Shown here one piece after another: positions 35,975 to 45,743 of a DNA stretch of 64,000 nucleotides. Made by a program: the position numbers and the translations under genes. The DNA comes from CAVVIO01 sp963748095. GTDB taxonomy: Bacteria; Bacteroidota; Bacteroidia; Bacteroidales; UBA10428. How positions within the stretch are numbered: the first letter of the stretch is position 1; each line of letters opens with the position of its first letter. The stretch covers positions 1 through 64,000 of the forward strand of contig CAVVIO010000001.1 in NCBI GenBank assembly GCA_963748095.1, in the 5' to 3' direction. Under the pieces are notes generated by a model. That model was not told the DNA's origin. It was given only the letters and a program-made list of their open reading frames with translations, and made no database searches.

Positions 35975-36001
35975 AGAATAAAGAGAGAGCATCTTAAAAA
36001 C

Positions 36002-36541
36002 ATGAATGAGAGTAAGATTGCAGTACGTTATGCCAAGGCCCTGTTTCTGACCGGAAAAGAAGGAGACATTCTGGAGAAACTCCGGGAGGATATTAATTTA
36101 TTCCTTTCCACCTGTGCTTCTATAAGTGAATTTAAAGAGTTTCTGTATAACCCTGTGATCAATCCCTCTGATAAAAAAAAGATTATTCATGAAATATTTT
36201 TGGGAAAAGTAGACCCTTTAATGATTTCATTTTTTGATCTGATTTTACACAATAAAAGGGAATTCTATCTTGAAGCAACAGCCTGGTATTTTCTTCATTT
36301 ATATAAACAGGATAAAGGCATTATGTCTGCCACAATAACTACCTCCATCCCACTTGATCAGCAAATAAGAGATGCCATTATTAAACAAATCACAAAAAAA
36401 TTCAAGTCAAAGATAGAATTGGAAGAATTTGTTGATAAAAATATTATCGGTGGATTTGTTTTCAGGATTGAAGATCAACAGATTGATGCCAGTATTTCAA
36501 CCGGACTGGAAAAGATTAAAAGAGAATTATATAATTCATAA
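36002..36541 (+). CDS. atpH: F1Fo ATP synthase subunit delta
   Basis: 179 aa, usual length. N-terminal helical bundle starts ESKIAVRYAKALFLTGKEG. The C-terminal family signature is KKFKSKIELEEFVDKNIIGG followed by FVFRIEDQQIDASISTGLEK. It joins the b stalk to the top of F1. Starts 27 bp after atpF. Confidence 0.96.
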   Translation: MNESKIAVRYAKALFLTGKEGDILEKLREDINLFLSTCASISEFKEFLYNPVINPSDKKKIIHEIFLGKVDPLMISFFDLILHNKREFYLEATAWYFLHLYKQDKGIMSATITTSIPLDQQIRDAIIKQITKKFKSKIELEEFVDKNIIGGFVFRIEDQQIDASISTGLEKIKRELYNS

Positions 36542-36563
36542 CAAGCAAAAAATAAAATATAAG

Positions 36564-38144
36564 ATGTCTGTAATAAAACCATCTGAAGTTTCAAAAATTT
36601 TAAAACAACAACTGAAGGGCATTGCCACCAACGTTGAATTAGAGGAGGTAGGAACCGTATTGCAGGTAGGTGACGGTATTGCCAGAATTCACGGTTTGTC
36701 AAATGTGCAGGCCAATGAACTGATAGAATTTGAAAGCGGTATCATGGGGATTGTATTGAACCTGGAAGAAGACAATGTGGGTGCTGTATTGTTGGGCCCT
36801 ACGGATAAGGTAAAAGAAAATCAATCGGTAAAACGCACCAGAAAAATTGCATCATTGCCTGTTGGAGAAGGCCTTTTAGGACGGATTATTAATACCCTTG
36901 GAGAACCGCTGGATGGTAAAGGGCCCATTCCCGGTAAAACCTATAGTCTGCCTTTCGAACGGAAAGCTCCGGGAGTAATTTACCGGCAGCCGGTAAACGA
37001 ACCTTTACAAACCGGCATAAAGGCTATCGATTCGATGATCCCGATTGGCCGTGGCCAAAGGGAATTGATTATAGGCGACCGTCAGACCGGTAAAACTGCT
37101 GTCGCTATTGATACCATTATCAACCAGAAAGAATTTTACGATAAAGGGGAACCGGTTTTTTGTATTTATGTAGCTATCGGACAAAAGGGATCAACTGTTG
37201 CCAATGTTGCAAAAACACTTGAACGCTATGGGGCAATGGCTTATACGGTAATTGTAGCGTCTACAGCAGCAGATCCGGCAGCCCTGCAGTTTTATGCCCC
37301 GTTTGCCGGAGCAGCAATTGGCGAATTTTTCCGTGATACCGGCCGTGCTTCCCTGATTGTATTCGATGACCTATCCAAACAGGCCGTTTCCTATCGCGAA
37401 GTAAGTTTGCTTTTACGTCGTCCGCCAGGAAGGGAAGCTTACCCGGGTGATGTATTCTATTTACACTCCCGATTGCTGGAAAGAGCTGCAAAAATTATTA
37501 ATAACGACCACATTGCTGCTCAAATGAATGATCTCCCCGATGTGCTCCGGCCAATGGTAAAAGGTGGCGGTTCACTGACGGCGCTGCCGATTATTGAAAC
37601 CCAGGCAGGTGATGTCTCTGCATACATTCCCACAAATGTAATTTCAATTACCGACGGCCAGATATTTCTTGAATCAAATCTCTTTAATTCGGGGGTAAGA
37701 CCCGCCATTAATGTTGGTATCTCCGTGTCACGTGTGGGAGGGAACGCCCAGATAAAATCCATGAAAAGTGTGGCAGGAACACTGAAACTCGATCAGGCAC
37801 AATTCCGTGAACTGGAAGCTTTTTCAAAATTTGGTTCCGATCTTGATGCTGCCACGTTGGCTGTTTTAGATAAAGGAGCGAAAAACGTGGAAATTCTGAA
37901 ACAGGGACAATATGCCCCTGTACCGGTTGAAAAACAAATTGCCATTATTTTTTGCGGTACAAGGGGACTTTTAAAGAAAGTGCCTCTTGAAAAAATTACT
38001 GTTTTTGAATCGGAATTTCTCGACTTGCTTGATCTGAAACATAAAAAACTCCTTCAATCACTAAAAGAAGGTAAATTAACCGATGAAGTCGAAAAATCAC
38101 TGGAAACTATCGCACTGGATGTAGCTGAGAAATTTAACATGTAA
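36564..38144 (+). CDS. atpA: F1Fo ATP synthase subunit alpha
   Basis: 526 aa from the ATG at 36564; the frame is open further upstream into atpH, but MSVIKPSEVSKILKQQL matches the family start. Regulatory nucleotide site: GDRQTGKT in RELIIGDRQTGKTAVAIDTI. The alpha signature PPGREAYPGDVFYLHSRLLE and the arginine-finger block in GVRPAINVGISVSRVGGNAQ are intact. It pairs with the beta subunit encoded 8 kb away in the atpDC unit. Confidence 0.98.
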   Translation: MSVIKPSEVSKILKQQLKGIATNVELEEVGTVLQVGDGIARIHGLSNVQANELIEFESGIMGIVLNLEEDNVGAVLLGPTDKVKENQSVKRTRKIASLPVGEGLLGRIINTLGEPLDGKGPIPGKTYSLPFERKAPGVIYRQPVNEPLQTGIKAIDSMIPIGRGQRELIIGDRQTGKTAVAIDTIINQKEFYDKGEPVFCIYVAIGQKGSTVANVAKTLERYGAMAYTVIVASTAADPAALQFYAPFAGAAIGEFFRDTGRASLIVFDDLSKQAVSYREVSLLLRRPPGREAYPGDVFYLHSRLLERAAKIINNDHIAAQMNDLPDVLRPMVKGGGSLTALPIIETQAGDVSAYIPTNVISITDGQIFLESNLFNSGVRPAINVGISVSRVGGNAQIKSMKSVAGTLKLDQAQFRELEAFSKFGSDLDAATLAVLDKGAKNVEILKQGQYAPVPVEKQIAIIFCGTRGLLKKVPLEKITVFESEFLDLLDLKHKKLLQSLKEGKLTDEVEKSLETIALDVAEKFNM

Positions 38145-38152
38145 CGGTAATT

Positions 38153-39040
38153 ATGGCAAACCTGAAAGAAATACGCACAAGAATACAGTCTGTGGGTTCT
38201 ACCATGCAGATAACCAATGCTATGAAAATGGTTTCTGCCGCAAAATTGAAAAAAGCACAGGACGCCATTATCCAAATGCGCCCATATGTATATAAAATAC
38301 ATGAGATACTGGAGAATCTTACCCGTAATCTTGAATCAGACATTGAGAGTATTTACAGTCAGGAAAGAGAAAAATTACGGGTACTTTTAGTTGTTATCAC
38401 TTCCAATAAAGGACTTTGTGGCGCTTTTAATTCCAATGTAATCAAAAAAGCTATCGACCTGGCTGAAGAAAAATACCGTACACCCCTGATTAATAAAAGA
38501 GTTGATTTTATTACAATAGGCAAAAAAGGATACGACCAGCTGCGATTCAAAAAATATAATATTGTGGCTTCTCACATTGATATATTTGATAAGCTGACTT
38601 TTGAAAATGTAGCCCCTTTCGCTGATGAAATCATGCATAATTTCGCCCATAAAAGATACGATGTGGTAGAATTGGTATACAACCAGTTTAAAAATGCAGC
38701 TGTACATGTGTTGAAAGCAGAGCAATTTTTACCGGTTCCCAGGCCTGAAATAAAAGAGACGGAAAAATTTGAATTACAGCATGATTTTATTTATGAACCA
38801 TCGAAAGAATACATTGTGCAAAAATTAATCCCAAAATCATTACGTATTCAGTTTTTCAGTGCATTGCTCGATTCACATGCATCGGAACATGGCGCCAGAA
38901 TGACTGCCATGCATAAAGCCACCGATAATGCCCAGGAGATTAGAAAAGACCTTCAGTTGCAGTACAATCAAGTCCGTCAGGCATCTATCACCAATGAAAT
39001 TCTTGAAATTGTCGGTGGAGCTGAAGCATTGAAAGGATAA
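38153..39040 (+). CDS. atpG: F1Fo ATP synthase subunit gamma
   Basis: 295 aa, the central rotor shaft. N-terminal helix NLKEIRTRIQSVGSTMQITN with AMKMVSAAKLKKAQ, the Rossmann-like middle (VITSNKGLCGAFNSNVIKKA) and the C-terminal helix (ARMTAMHKATDNAQEIRKDL, NQVRQASITNEILEIVGGAE) are complete. It begins 8 bp after atpA and is the last subunit gene of the cluster. Confidence 0.97.
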   Translation: MANLKEIRTRIQSVGSTMQITNAMKMVSAAKLKKAQDAIIQMRPYVYKIHEILENLTRNLESDIESIYSQEREKLRVLLVVITSNKGLCGAFNSNVIKKAIDLAEEKYRTPLINKRVDFITIGKKGYDQLRFKKYNIVASHIDIFDKLTFENVAPFADEIMHNFAHKRYDVVELVYNQFKNAAVHVLKAEQFLPVPRPEIKETEKFELQHDFIYEPSKEYIVQKLIPKSLRIQFFSALLDSHASEHGARMTAMHKATDNAQEIRKDLQLQYNQVRQASITNEILEIVGGAEALKG

Positions 39041-39057
39041 ATTTTAAATTTCACAAT

Positions 39058-40500
39058 TTGAACAGGCTTCATGTAAAAATAGGTATACAAATAAAACTAT
39101 TGCCTTATTACCTGTTTATTACATTTCTTGTACTGTTATCGTCTCATTTTTATTTTTTCTGGGATAAAGATATTCTTAATTCACGTCAGGCATTCGAATT
39201 TCTTAAAAACGGTTTTAGTATTCTTCCACCGACAAATCTCGACTCAGGCCATCCCCCGGTTATGGGTTTATTATTAGCTTTTCTCTGGAAAATCTTTGGT
39301 AAAAGCATTTATATAGGTCATTTGGCTATGCTTCCGTTCGCCTATAGGAATTGTGAATGGCAAATGTATCGGATTAATCTCCTATTTCATAACAAAATTC
39401 TGCAATTTATGCCGCCTTCTTATTGTAATTGTAGAACCACCATTACTTACCCAGGCAACCTTACAGGTCTGACCTGATATGCTGTTGTATTTTTTTTCCT
39501 ATGCTTTGAATGCAATCTTTACAAAAAAGAATATTACCTAAAATTCTTGCAGCTTATCGGATTGTCATTAATAAGCATGCGAGGATGGATGATTGTATTC
39601 TGGCTTTTTCGTTTACGAATTGTTTTTGCTTTATCGGGAAAAGAGAAATAACGTTTCATTATCAGAAATATTCAAAAGTCTGAAATCTATATTGCCGGGT
39701 GGACTGATCGCATTTATTTATCTGATTGTACCATTACATCCAAAGGCTGGATCGGTTATCACCAAGATTCCCATGGGCCGTGTGCTTTGAAATAGTACTT
39801 AAAGGGTTTATTAGAAATATCCTTATTTATGGTTGGCGTTTGTTGATTTTGGGAGGATATGTCATTTGGGTAAGGTCTGTTTTTCATATCATTCCGGCAA
39901 TTTATTAAAAGAATTACCTTCAGATAAAATCAGATTCAAAGGCTGGCTGTTTATCATGTCTTTACCGTGATATGCATTGCCTCATGTTATTTCACAAGAA
40001 GTCATGCGGGAATCGATATATGTTCCCGGTATTTATATTTTTCCACCCTTATTTTCAGGATACTGTTTTTCGAAAAAATACAGGGTAAATATTAAAGACT
40101 ACATTTAAACGTTTAGCCTCCATAACAGGTATTAATACCATGGCCGGCAACTTATTGGGTTTACCCCGATCAGATAGCACAGTCATGGGATTCCTCCCTG
40201 GCCTATATCCCATTTTATAAATTACGAAAGAAAGTGATAAACTATATCGAAGGAAAAAAAAATCCAATTTAGGGAAACAGGTTCGGAATTACCTAATATA
40301 ACTCCCTTTGGTATTACTGAATACTGAAAGATACGGAGAAGTTTTTACAGGAAAAAAATTTTTCAAGAAAATGAATATATTTTTATATTCCAATATATAT
40401 AACATATCAGCTGATAAGAAATAAAAGCAATTCTAAATAAAAAATGGATCGAATTACAAACTTTTAAAAAGTGTGGCCGGTATATGTTAATTATATAAAA
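39058..40500 (+). pseudogene. Disrupted membrane glycosyltransferase (PMT/ArnT-like)
   Basis: Fragments in all three forward frames join into one membrane protein of about 480 aa. The start is intact (FITFLVLLSSHFYFFWDKDI, then FSILPPTNLDSGHPPVMGLL), with the D-x-GHPP motif typical of lipid-linked PMT/ArnT sugar transferases, and AFLWKIFGKSIYIGHL. Later pieces include SLISMRGWMIVF, LPGGLIAFIYLIVPLH, LRKKVINYIEGKK and SADKK near 40425. At least six frameshifts occur after 39340. Its neighbour atpG is clean. Either a dying gene or a low-quality patch of sequence; if repaired it would be an undecaprenyl-phosphate-sugar transferase. Confidence 0.65.
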
Positions 40501-40522
40501 ATCCTGATTACACTGAATTATT

Positions 40523-41719
40523 TCAAAAATTCCATTTTAACCGTAGAAATCCCAACCCTGTATTCTGCCGGAGTTTTTCTCCCGTATAAATATCTTTCAT
40601 TCCTATACTGAAATACTGAACATACAACGAAAGATCCAGGTTTTCCATTACCGAAAGATCCAGGCTCGGCCCCAGGTAATATCCGTTCAGGTTTTTATCG
40701 TAAAAATACATGGATGAAAGGGTGCCCTTAAACAAAGGAGTGATCGGATAGGATACCTGTCCGAAAAAATTATATTTTGTGAAAGCAAGGTTTTTAACAG
40801 TCATGGGACCTGCATAAAATTCGAAAAAGCTTCCGTAATTCAATGTGGGTGGAATATAGCTGTAAAAAAACTCGAAATTCAACATTAACTCGTTAGTGAA
40901 AGTATAATCAACAGACATACTTGCATATAACTGCCCGGTAGTATCCACAAAATTCTTCTCGGGATGAAAATAGCTTACTTCTCCTCTGAAACCAGCATTT
41001 TTAATGGCCCCTGACCAGCCAAGTCCAGCCACATAATCTTCACTGTTGTAGTACCCGGCCAGGAACTGTATGTCGTAATTCCATTTATTAAAATGAAAAA
41101 GCCCGGCTGCCGTAATATTTTTGGCACTGTCCATCTTTACCGCTCCTTCAAGAGAAGAGGCCATTCCGGTATAATATTGAACCCTTATGGCATCGCTCCC
41201 GGGCCGTTCGGCATAATCAAAATCAAAAAAGTTATAGGAGTTAAAAATATCATTGGGATTCCATACAAAGGTCTGTCCCCAGTTAATTCGCTGTCGGCCG
41301 ATTTTTACATCAAGCTTATTTTTGGTAAAATCTATCCATAACCTGTCAATAGTTGAATTCAATAAATATGCATTTCCTGATAACAGATTAAAAGAAAGGT
41401 CCATTAGTCCGTTGTCTTTACTGATTGTATTTTTATATACATTCCCCAGGCGGACAAAGTCACCATATATCAACCTGTTTCGCATCTGAACGGATGCTGT
41501 TACCGATTTTGACGGGTACCAGTAAAAATTCAGCCGGTTGTGCAGTAAAGTTTCAAAAAGGGAACTGTCGGCAGTACTTTGTTTCATCAGCGAAGGCATC
41601 AATGAAAGATATCCTTTGAAATCGACTTTACCCGTACCCTCTCCTTCCTGGGCCAATAATGAAAAACAAAAACCGGAAAGAAGTAAAATACAAATAATAT
41701 GCAGAAAAACTTTTTTCAT
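40523..41719 (-). CDS. Outer-membrane beta-barrel of the LolA/ABC export operon (DUF1302-like)
   Basis: 398 aa. Signal peptide (VFLHIICILLLSGFCFSLLA-Q), then a barrel rich in paired amphipathic strands. The middle motif GRQRINWGQTFVWNPNDIFN...SDAIRVQYY resembles the NWGE-DPxN region of DUF1302 barrels. The C-terminus LGFLRLKWNF ends in phenylalanine, the BAM signal. It is the last gene of the TetR-led operon. DUF1302 barrels elsewhere are paired with LolA-like DUF1329 proteins and RND exporters; here the pump is an ABC type. Likely outer-membrane partner of the exporter. Confidence 0.78.
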   Translation of the reverse strand: MKKVFLHIICILLLSGFCFSLLAQEGEGTGKVDFKGYLSLMPSLMKQSTADSSLFETLLHNRLNFYWYPSKSVTASVQMRNRLIYGDFVRLGNVYKNTISKDNGLMDLSFNLLSGNAYLLNSTIDRLWIDFTKNKLDVKIGRQRINWGQTFVWNPNDIFNSYNFFDFDYAERPGSDAIRVQYYTGMASSLEGAVKMDSAKNITAAGLFHFNKWNYDIQFLAGYYNSEDYVAGLGWSGAIKNAGFRGEVSYFHPEKNFVDTTGQLYASMSVDYTFTNELMLNFEFFYSYIPPTLNYGSFFEFYAGPMTVKNLAFTKYNFFGQVSYPITPLFKGTLSSMYFYDKNLNGYYLGPSLDLSVMENLDLSLYVQYFSIGMKDIYTGEKLRQNTGLGFLRLKWNF

Positions 41720-41773
41720 TTTCAGATTTTATTCTTATTCATACAAACTTTCTGTAATAAGAATCTTCAGCTG

Positions 41774-42460
41774 TTAGTGTTTAACTTCATCACTTATTAC
41801 TTTGCCGTCTTCAACTGTGATAATCCTGTGAGCCTTTTTAACTACACGGGCATCGTGAGTGGAGAATATAAAAGTTATTTTTTCCTCTTTATTTAGTTTT
41901 TCCATGATATCCAGCAGGTTTTCCGTTGATTTGGAATCGAGGTTAGCTGTTGGCTCATCTGCCAGAATAAATTTAGGTTTCGATGCGAGAGCCCTGGCCA
42001 CGGCAACACGTTGTTGTTGTCCGCCCGATAACCTGCTTGGTTTGCTGTCAATCCGGTCTCCCAGCCCTACAGCTTCGAGCAATTCTTTGGTTCGGGTTTC
42101 CCTGTCTTTCTTCGGAACCCCCTGCAGATGCATGATAAATTCCACGTTTTCTTCAGCAGTTAAAACAGGGATCAGATTATAGGACTGAAAAACAAAACCG
42201 ATATTATGAAGCCTGAAATCGATCAGCTGAGATGGTTTTAACAGGCTGATTTCCGTTGAACCCACAACAATTTTTCCGGCAGTAGGAGAATCAAGTCCGC
42301 CAAGCATATTCAACAATGTTGTCTTTCCGGAACCCGACGGTCCGACAATTGCTGCGAATTCACCTTCTTCGAATGACAGGCTGATCCCGTTTACAGCATG
42401 AACTTTTACTTCTGAATCATTGTATATCTTAGTTACGTTTTCGATATCTATTACTTTCAT
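41774..42460 (-). CDS. ABC transporter ATPase, LolD/MacB type
   Basis: 228 aa. Walker A GPSGSGKTTLLNMLGGLD, Q loop in NIGFVFQSYNLIPVLTAEEN, signature LSGGQQQRVAVARALASKPK, Walker B FILADEPTANLD, and H loop STHDARVVKKAHR. This is the LolD/MacB/FtsE subfamily, which powers extraction or periplasmic work rather than classical transport. It lies 23 bp after the two permease genes and should serve both. Confidence 0.95.
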   Translation of the reverse strand: MKVIDIENVTKIYNDSEVKVHAVNGISLSFEEGEFAAIVGPSGSGKTTLLNMLGGLDSPTAGKIVVGSTEISLLKPSQLIDFRLHNIGFVFQSYNLIPVLTAEENVEFIMHLQGVPKKDRETRTKELLEAVGLGDRIDSKPSRLSGGQQQRVAVARALASKPKFILADEPTANLDSKSTENLLDIMEKLNKEEKITFIFSTHDARVVKKAHRIITVEDGKVISDEVKH

Positions 42461-42483
42461 GATATTGAATTTTTTAATTGTTA

Positions 42484-43701
42484 TTATTCGGTTCTTAATG
42501 CATCAGCCGGATTTAATTTCAATGCTTTCCGGGCCGGATAAATGGAAGCGATTATCCCGGTGCATATAACCAGCAATGTTACGTTGATAAGTATTGGCAG
42601 GGTGATCCCCGGATAGACTATGGCATCAAAACCCATAGCTTCCAGTCCCTGGCTCCAGTTGGAAATATTTATTCCGGTTTTATGTGTAATTAGTACAGTG
42701 ATGTATGAAAGAATAACACCGACGATCCCCCCGGTCAATGAGAGAAACACCGTTTCGAAAACGATCATCGAAAAAACCCTTAATTTATTCATCCCCACTG
42801 CCATCAGCATCCCCAGCTCTTTAACCCTTTCAAGTATCACCATCAGCATGGTGTTTATTATACCGAAAAGAAGGGCAAACAGAATGATGATGATGAAAAT
42901 ATACATGTAAAGGTCCATTGTCTGCACCAGGTATTCCATCATAGGTGACAAATCAATCCAGGGCTTTACATCCAGATTCGGATATTCTTTGGCAAATTCG
43001 GCCGCCATGGGTTTTGCCAGGTCATCGCTTTTAAGTCTAATTGCTATCTCATGAGCGTCAGAAGCAGGCATAGCAACCAGTTGCGACAAGTCGGAATATC
43101 GAACAAAAACATTCATTTCATCATACATCGAATTAGAAGTTTTATATATCCCGGCTATCCGAAAAGCACTCTGGATCATATTCCCGTGAATATCCTGAAA
43201 CGTCAGTACAATCTTGGAATGAAGTTTTATATTAAGTTTTTCAGCCAGTTTTTGACCGATAACAATTGGATTTCGCCTGACTCCTTCCAGATAAGCTCCT
43301 TCTACGATTTTTGTATATAAATCAGTTACCTGCTTTTCTGTTGCAGGATTGATCCCAACAATTTTTACCCCTGTTCCGGTTTCGGCTGAGCTGGCCATTG
43401 CTGTGATTATAAGCCGTTTTGATGCTGCTATCACCGAATCATTTTTATCTAAATCGGATATGATTTTATCCGCATCTTTGATATAAAGATGCATCTCATC
43501 TTTAAGTAAAAAACCTTTCTGATGAATTTGTATGTGCGATAACTCTGTATTGATGGCTGTAGCGACTCGCTGATCAGCCATGCCTTTCATAAATGCTGTG
43601 GAAAAAACTCCCGCGAAAACTCCCAGCGCAACTGCTATAATGACCACCGTACTTCTGAGACGGTTTCTCCACACATTTCTCCAGGAAACTGCTGGTATCA
43701 T
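42484..43701 (-). CDS. LolC/E-type ABC permease (second copy)
   Basis: 405 aa, the standard four-helix FtsX/MacB fold: N-terminal helix (STVVIIAVALGVFAGVFSTA), a periplasmic MacB-type domain (about 45-265), and three C-terminal helices starting LYMYIFIIIILFALLFGIIN. Conserved cytoplasmic loop ERVKELGMLMAVGMNKLR. It is paired with a second, different permease 45 bp upstream, as LolC and LolE are in E. coli. Lipoprotein or lipid release from the inner membrane is the likely job. Confidence 0.92.
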   Translation of the reverse strand: MIPAVSWRNVWRNRLRSTVVIIAVALGVFAGVFSTAFMKGMADQRVATAINTELSHIQIHQKGFLLKDEMHLYIKDADKIISDLDKNDSVIAASKRLIITAMASSAETGTGVKIVGINPATEKQVTDLYTKIVEGAYLEGVRRNPIVIGQKLAEKLNIKLHSKIVLTFQDIHGNMIQSAFRIAGIYKTSNSMYDEMNVFVRYSDLSQLVAMPASDAHEIAIRLKSDDLAKPMAAEFAKEYPNLDVKPWIDLSPMMEYLVQTMDLYMYIFIIIILFALLFGIINTMLMVILERVKELGMLMAVGMNKLRVFSMIVFETVFLSLTGGIVGVILSYITVLITHKTGINISNWSQGLEAMGFDAIVYPGITLPILINVTLLVICTGIIASIYPARKALKLNPADALRTE

Positions 43702-43746
43702 AATTTCAATTATTTATATTGTTCAAATTAATTTTTTCATTTTAAC

Positions 43747-44964
43747 TTATCCCCGCAATGCCTCTGCTACTTTAAACCGGGCAATGGAAAAAGCCGGGTA
43801 CAATGCGATGAATAGTGTAATGATAAACACAGTGATGGCCTGATTCACAAAAACCTTTGCCTGCATTGAAAAATACATGTAGGGTTCAATGCCCATTTCC
43901 AGCATTGTCTGAGCGGCATTCCCGGTTAATTTAATCGGATGACCATAATAGTATGAAAGCACTAACAGGCTGAAAAGAACACCAAGTAACACGCCAATAA
44001 TTCCGATAAAAATGGTCTCGAAGAAAATAATGCTGCTTAGTTTCCTTTTTTTCATCCCTACAGCAACCATTACACCCAGTTCTCTACGGCGTTCGGCTAC
44101 CATCATAATAATGGTTCCCAGTACACCAAAACCGATTACAATATAAAGTATGGCTTTCATAACAATACCTCCTGAACGATCGCTGTCGATCTGTTGAACA
44201 ACTTCCGGCTGCATCTCGTCCCAGGTCATTACGGTAAGATCCTTTGGCAATGATGCCATCAACTGATTTTTTGCCGGTTTTACATGATCATGGTTTTTTA
44301 CCATAAGAACCAATGATGTTACCAGGCTATCAGCCGAATAAAAATTCTGTGCCTGTTTCAGATCCATATATACCAGACCCTTGTTTAAATCGGGAGTCGG
44401 AAAAGTAAGGATGCCCCGTACCGGAAATAATCCGGCAGCAGTTAATCCATGATAACCCTGACTAAGTAATACCAACGTATCGCCAATCCCGATATTCAGA
44501 CTGCTTGCCAACCCACCGGTAATCAATACCCCGTTATCATGCTGTTTAAGATATTTTCCCGAAGTAATCCATTTAGAAATACCACTCATCTTTTCTTCCT
44601 GTTCAGGGTTAACACCAAAAACGCCGGCAGCTTTGGTAGATTCTCCATAAGATGCAAGTGCAAAAGATTCTAATTTCGGTACCACCTGTGTAATCTCATT
44701 ATTTTGTGCAATAATTTGCATTACTTTTTTATCCGGCCTGAAAGTATTATTAATGGTTTTGTTATCCCAGTAATCCTTTTGTTGAATCTGTAAATAGCCG
44801 GAATAAAACTTTACTACATTTTCGACCATTTTGGAGTATGAACCTTCCTGCATAGAAGACATAAAAGCTGATAAGAATACTCCGAAGAATATGGAAGCTA
44901 TGGTAATAAAAGTTCTCCTTTTATTTCGCCACAAGTTTCGCCATGCCATAAAAAAACTATTCAT
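43747..44964 (-). CDS. LolC/E-type ABC permease (first copy)
   Basis: 405 aa, the same length and topology as its partner. N-terminal MNSFFMAWRNLWRNKRRTFI, periplasmic domain with HDNGVLITGGLASSLNIGIG, and membrane block GGIVMKAILYIVIGFGVLGT followed by the loop ERRRELGVMVAVGMKKRK. It differs clearly in sequence from the second permease, suggesting a heterodimer. It lies 23 bp downstream of the LolA-like carrier gene. Confidence 0.92.
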   Translation of the reverse strand: MNSFFMAWRNLWRNKRRTFITIASIFFGVFLSAFMSSMQEGSYSKMVENVVKFYSGYLQIQQKDYWDNKTINNTFRPDKKVMQIIAQNNEITQVVPKLESFALASYGESTKAAGVFGVNPEQEEKMSGISKWITSGKYLKQHDNGVLITGGLASSLNIGIGDTLVLLSQGYHGLTAAGLFPVRGILTFPTPDLNKGLVYMDLKQAQNFYSADSLVTSLVLMVKNHDHVKPAKNQLMASLPKDLTVMTWDEMQPEVVQQIDSDRSGGIVMKAILYIVIGFGVLGTIIMMVAERRRELGVMVAVGMKKRKLSSIIFFETIFIGIIGVLLGVLFSLLVLSYYYGHPIKLTGNAAQTMLEMGIEPYMYFSMQAKVFVNQAITVFIITLFIALYPAFSIARFKVAEALRG

Positions 44965-44987
44965 GATTTATGCTATTTATTGTTGAA

Positions 44988-45740
44988 TTACCTGACCCGT
45001 TTCATGTTTTGCTGGGAAAAAAATGCATCAGGGATCGGTTTATTAAATTGTATTTCATCCATTTTAATTATGGTTTTATTCCCGGGTTTATCGGCCGGAA
45101 TAAGTTCAAACTGTGACGGGATAAGCCGTCCATCCATAACTTTTATATCAGATGCCGTTTCTGTTTTTACCAGGTATCCATCCTCATCGTAATATTTATT
45201 TTCCATTTCCAGGTATTCCTTTTTGGAAATATTCATAATAATCTTACCCCATACAACAGCAGCATTCTCATGAGGGATCAGTTCAATCTGGTAACAATCG
45301 CGGCCATCAATGGTCGTATCTCCTGTTATTTTATGTGTGTAATCCACCACAATAGAGGATTCTTTTAACAGATCATCATTGGAAAAATCGGATCCCATCC
45401 ATCCCTGCGACATCATCGAAGGAGGAAGCTTGATCAAACGATTTATGGTTGGGTTCCAGCTCCACATTTCATTTTCGCGTTTCAGAAATGTTTGTCCTTG
45501 TTCTTTCGGGGGGGAGGTTATGAGAGCAAGTGAATAATCCCTTCCCTTGGTCCATGATTTGAAAGAAATTTTCCGTTCCCAGGTAGGGCGTACAATGGTC
45601 ATTGTCATTATGCTTTGACTGGTTATCTCACCCTGCATCTTGTCATTTGCTTTCTTTACAATTTCGGTAGCATCCTGAGCGAATGTTCCGGTTAACGAAA
45701 ACATGACGACAGCCATTATTACAAACAATTTTGTTTTCAT
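44988..45740 (-). CDS. LolA-like outer-membrane lipoprotein-sorting protein
   Basis: 250 aa. Signal peptide (KLFVIMAVVMFSLTGTFA-Q), then the PF17131-type LolA-like half-barrel: TEIVKKANDKMQGEITSQSI, RKISFKSWTKGRDYSLALIT, NEMWSWNPTINRLIKLPPSM, SQGWMGSDFSNDDLLKES. The fold holds acyl chains in a hydrophobic cavity. It would take a lipid or lipidated substrate from the two permeases and hand it to the outer membrane. It starts 3 bp after the (restored) stop of the TetR gene. Confidence 0.92.
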   Translation of the reverse strand: MKTKLFVIMAVVMFSLTGTFAQDATEIVKKANDKMQGEITSQSIMTMTIVRPTWERKISFKSWTKGRDYSLALITSPPKEQGQTFLKRENEMWSWNPTINRLIKLPPSMMSQGWMGSDFSNDDLLKESSIVVDYTHKITGDTTIDGRDCYQIELIPHENAAVVWGKIIMNISKKEYLEMENKYYDEDGYLVKTETASDIKVMDGRLIPSQFELIPADKPGNKTIIKMDEIQFNKPIPDAFFSQQNMKRVR

Positions 45741-45743
45741 TTT

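Noticed and set aside
36429..36563. Longer N-terminus for the ATP synthase alpha subunit
   Set aside because: The extension lies within atpH in another frame, and family proteins begin at the methionine at 36564.
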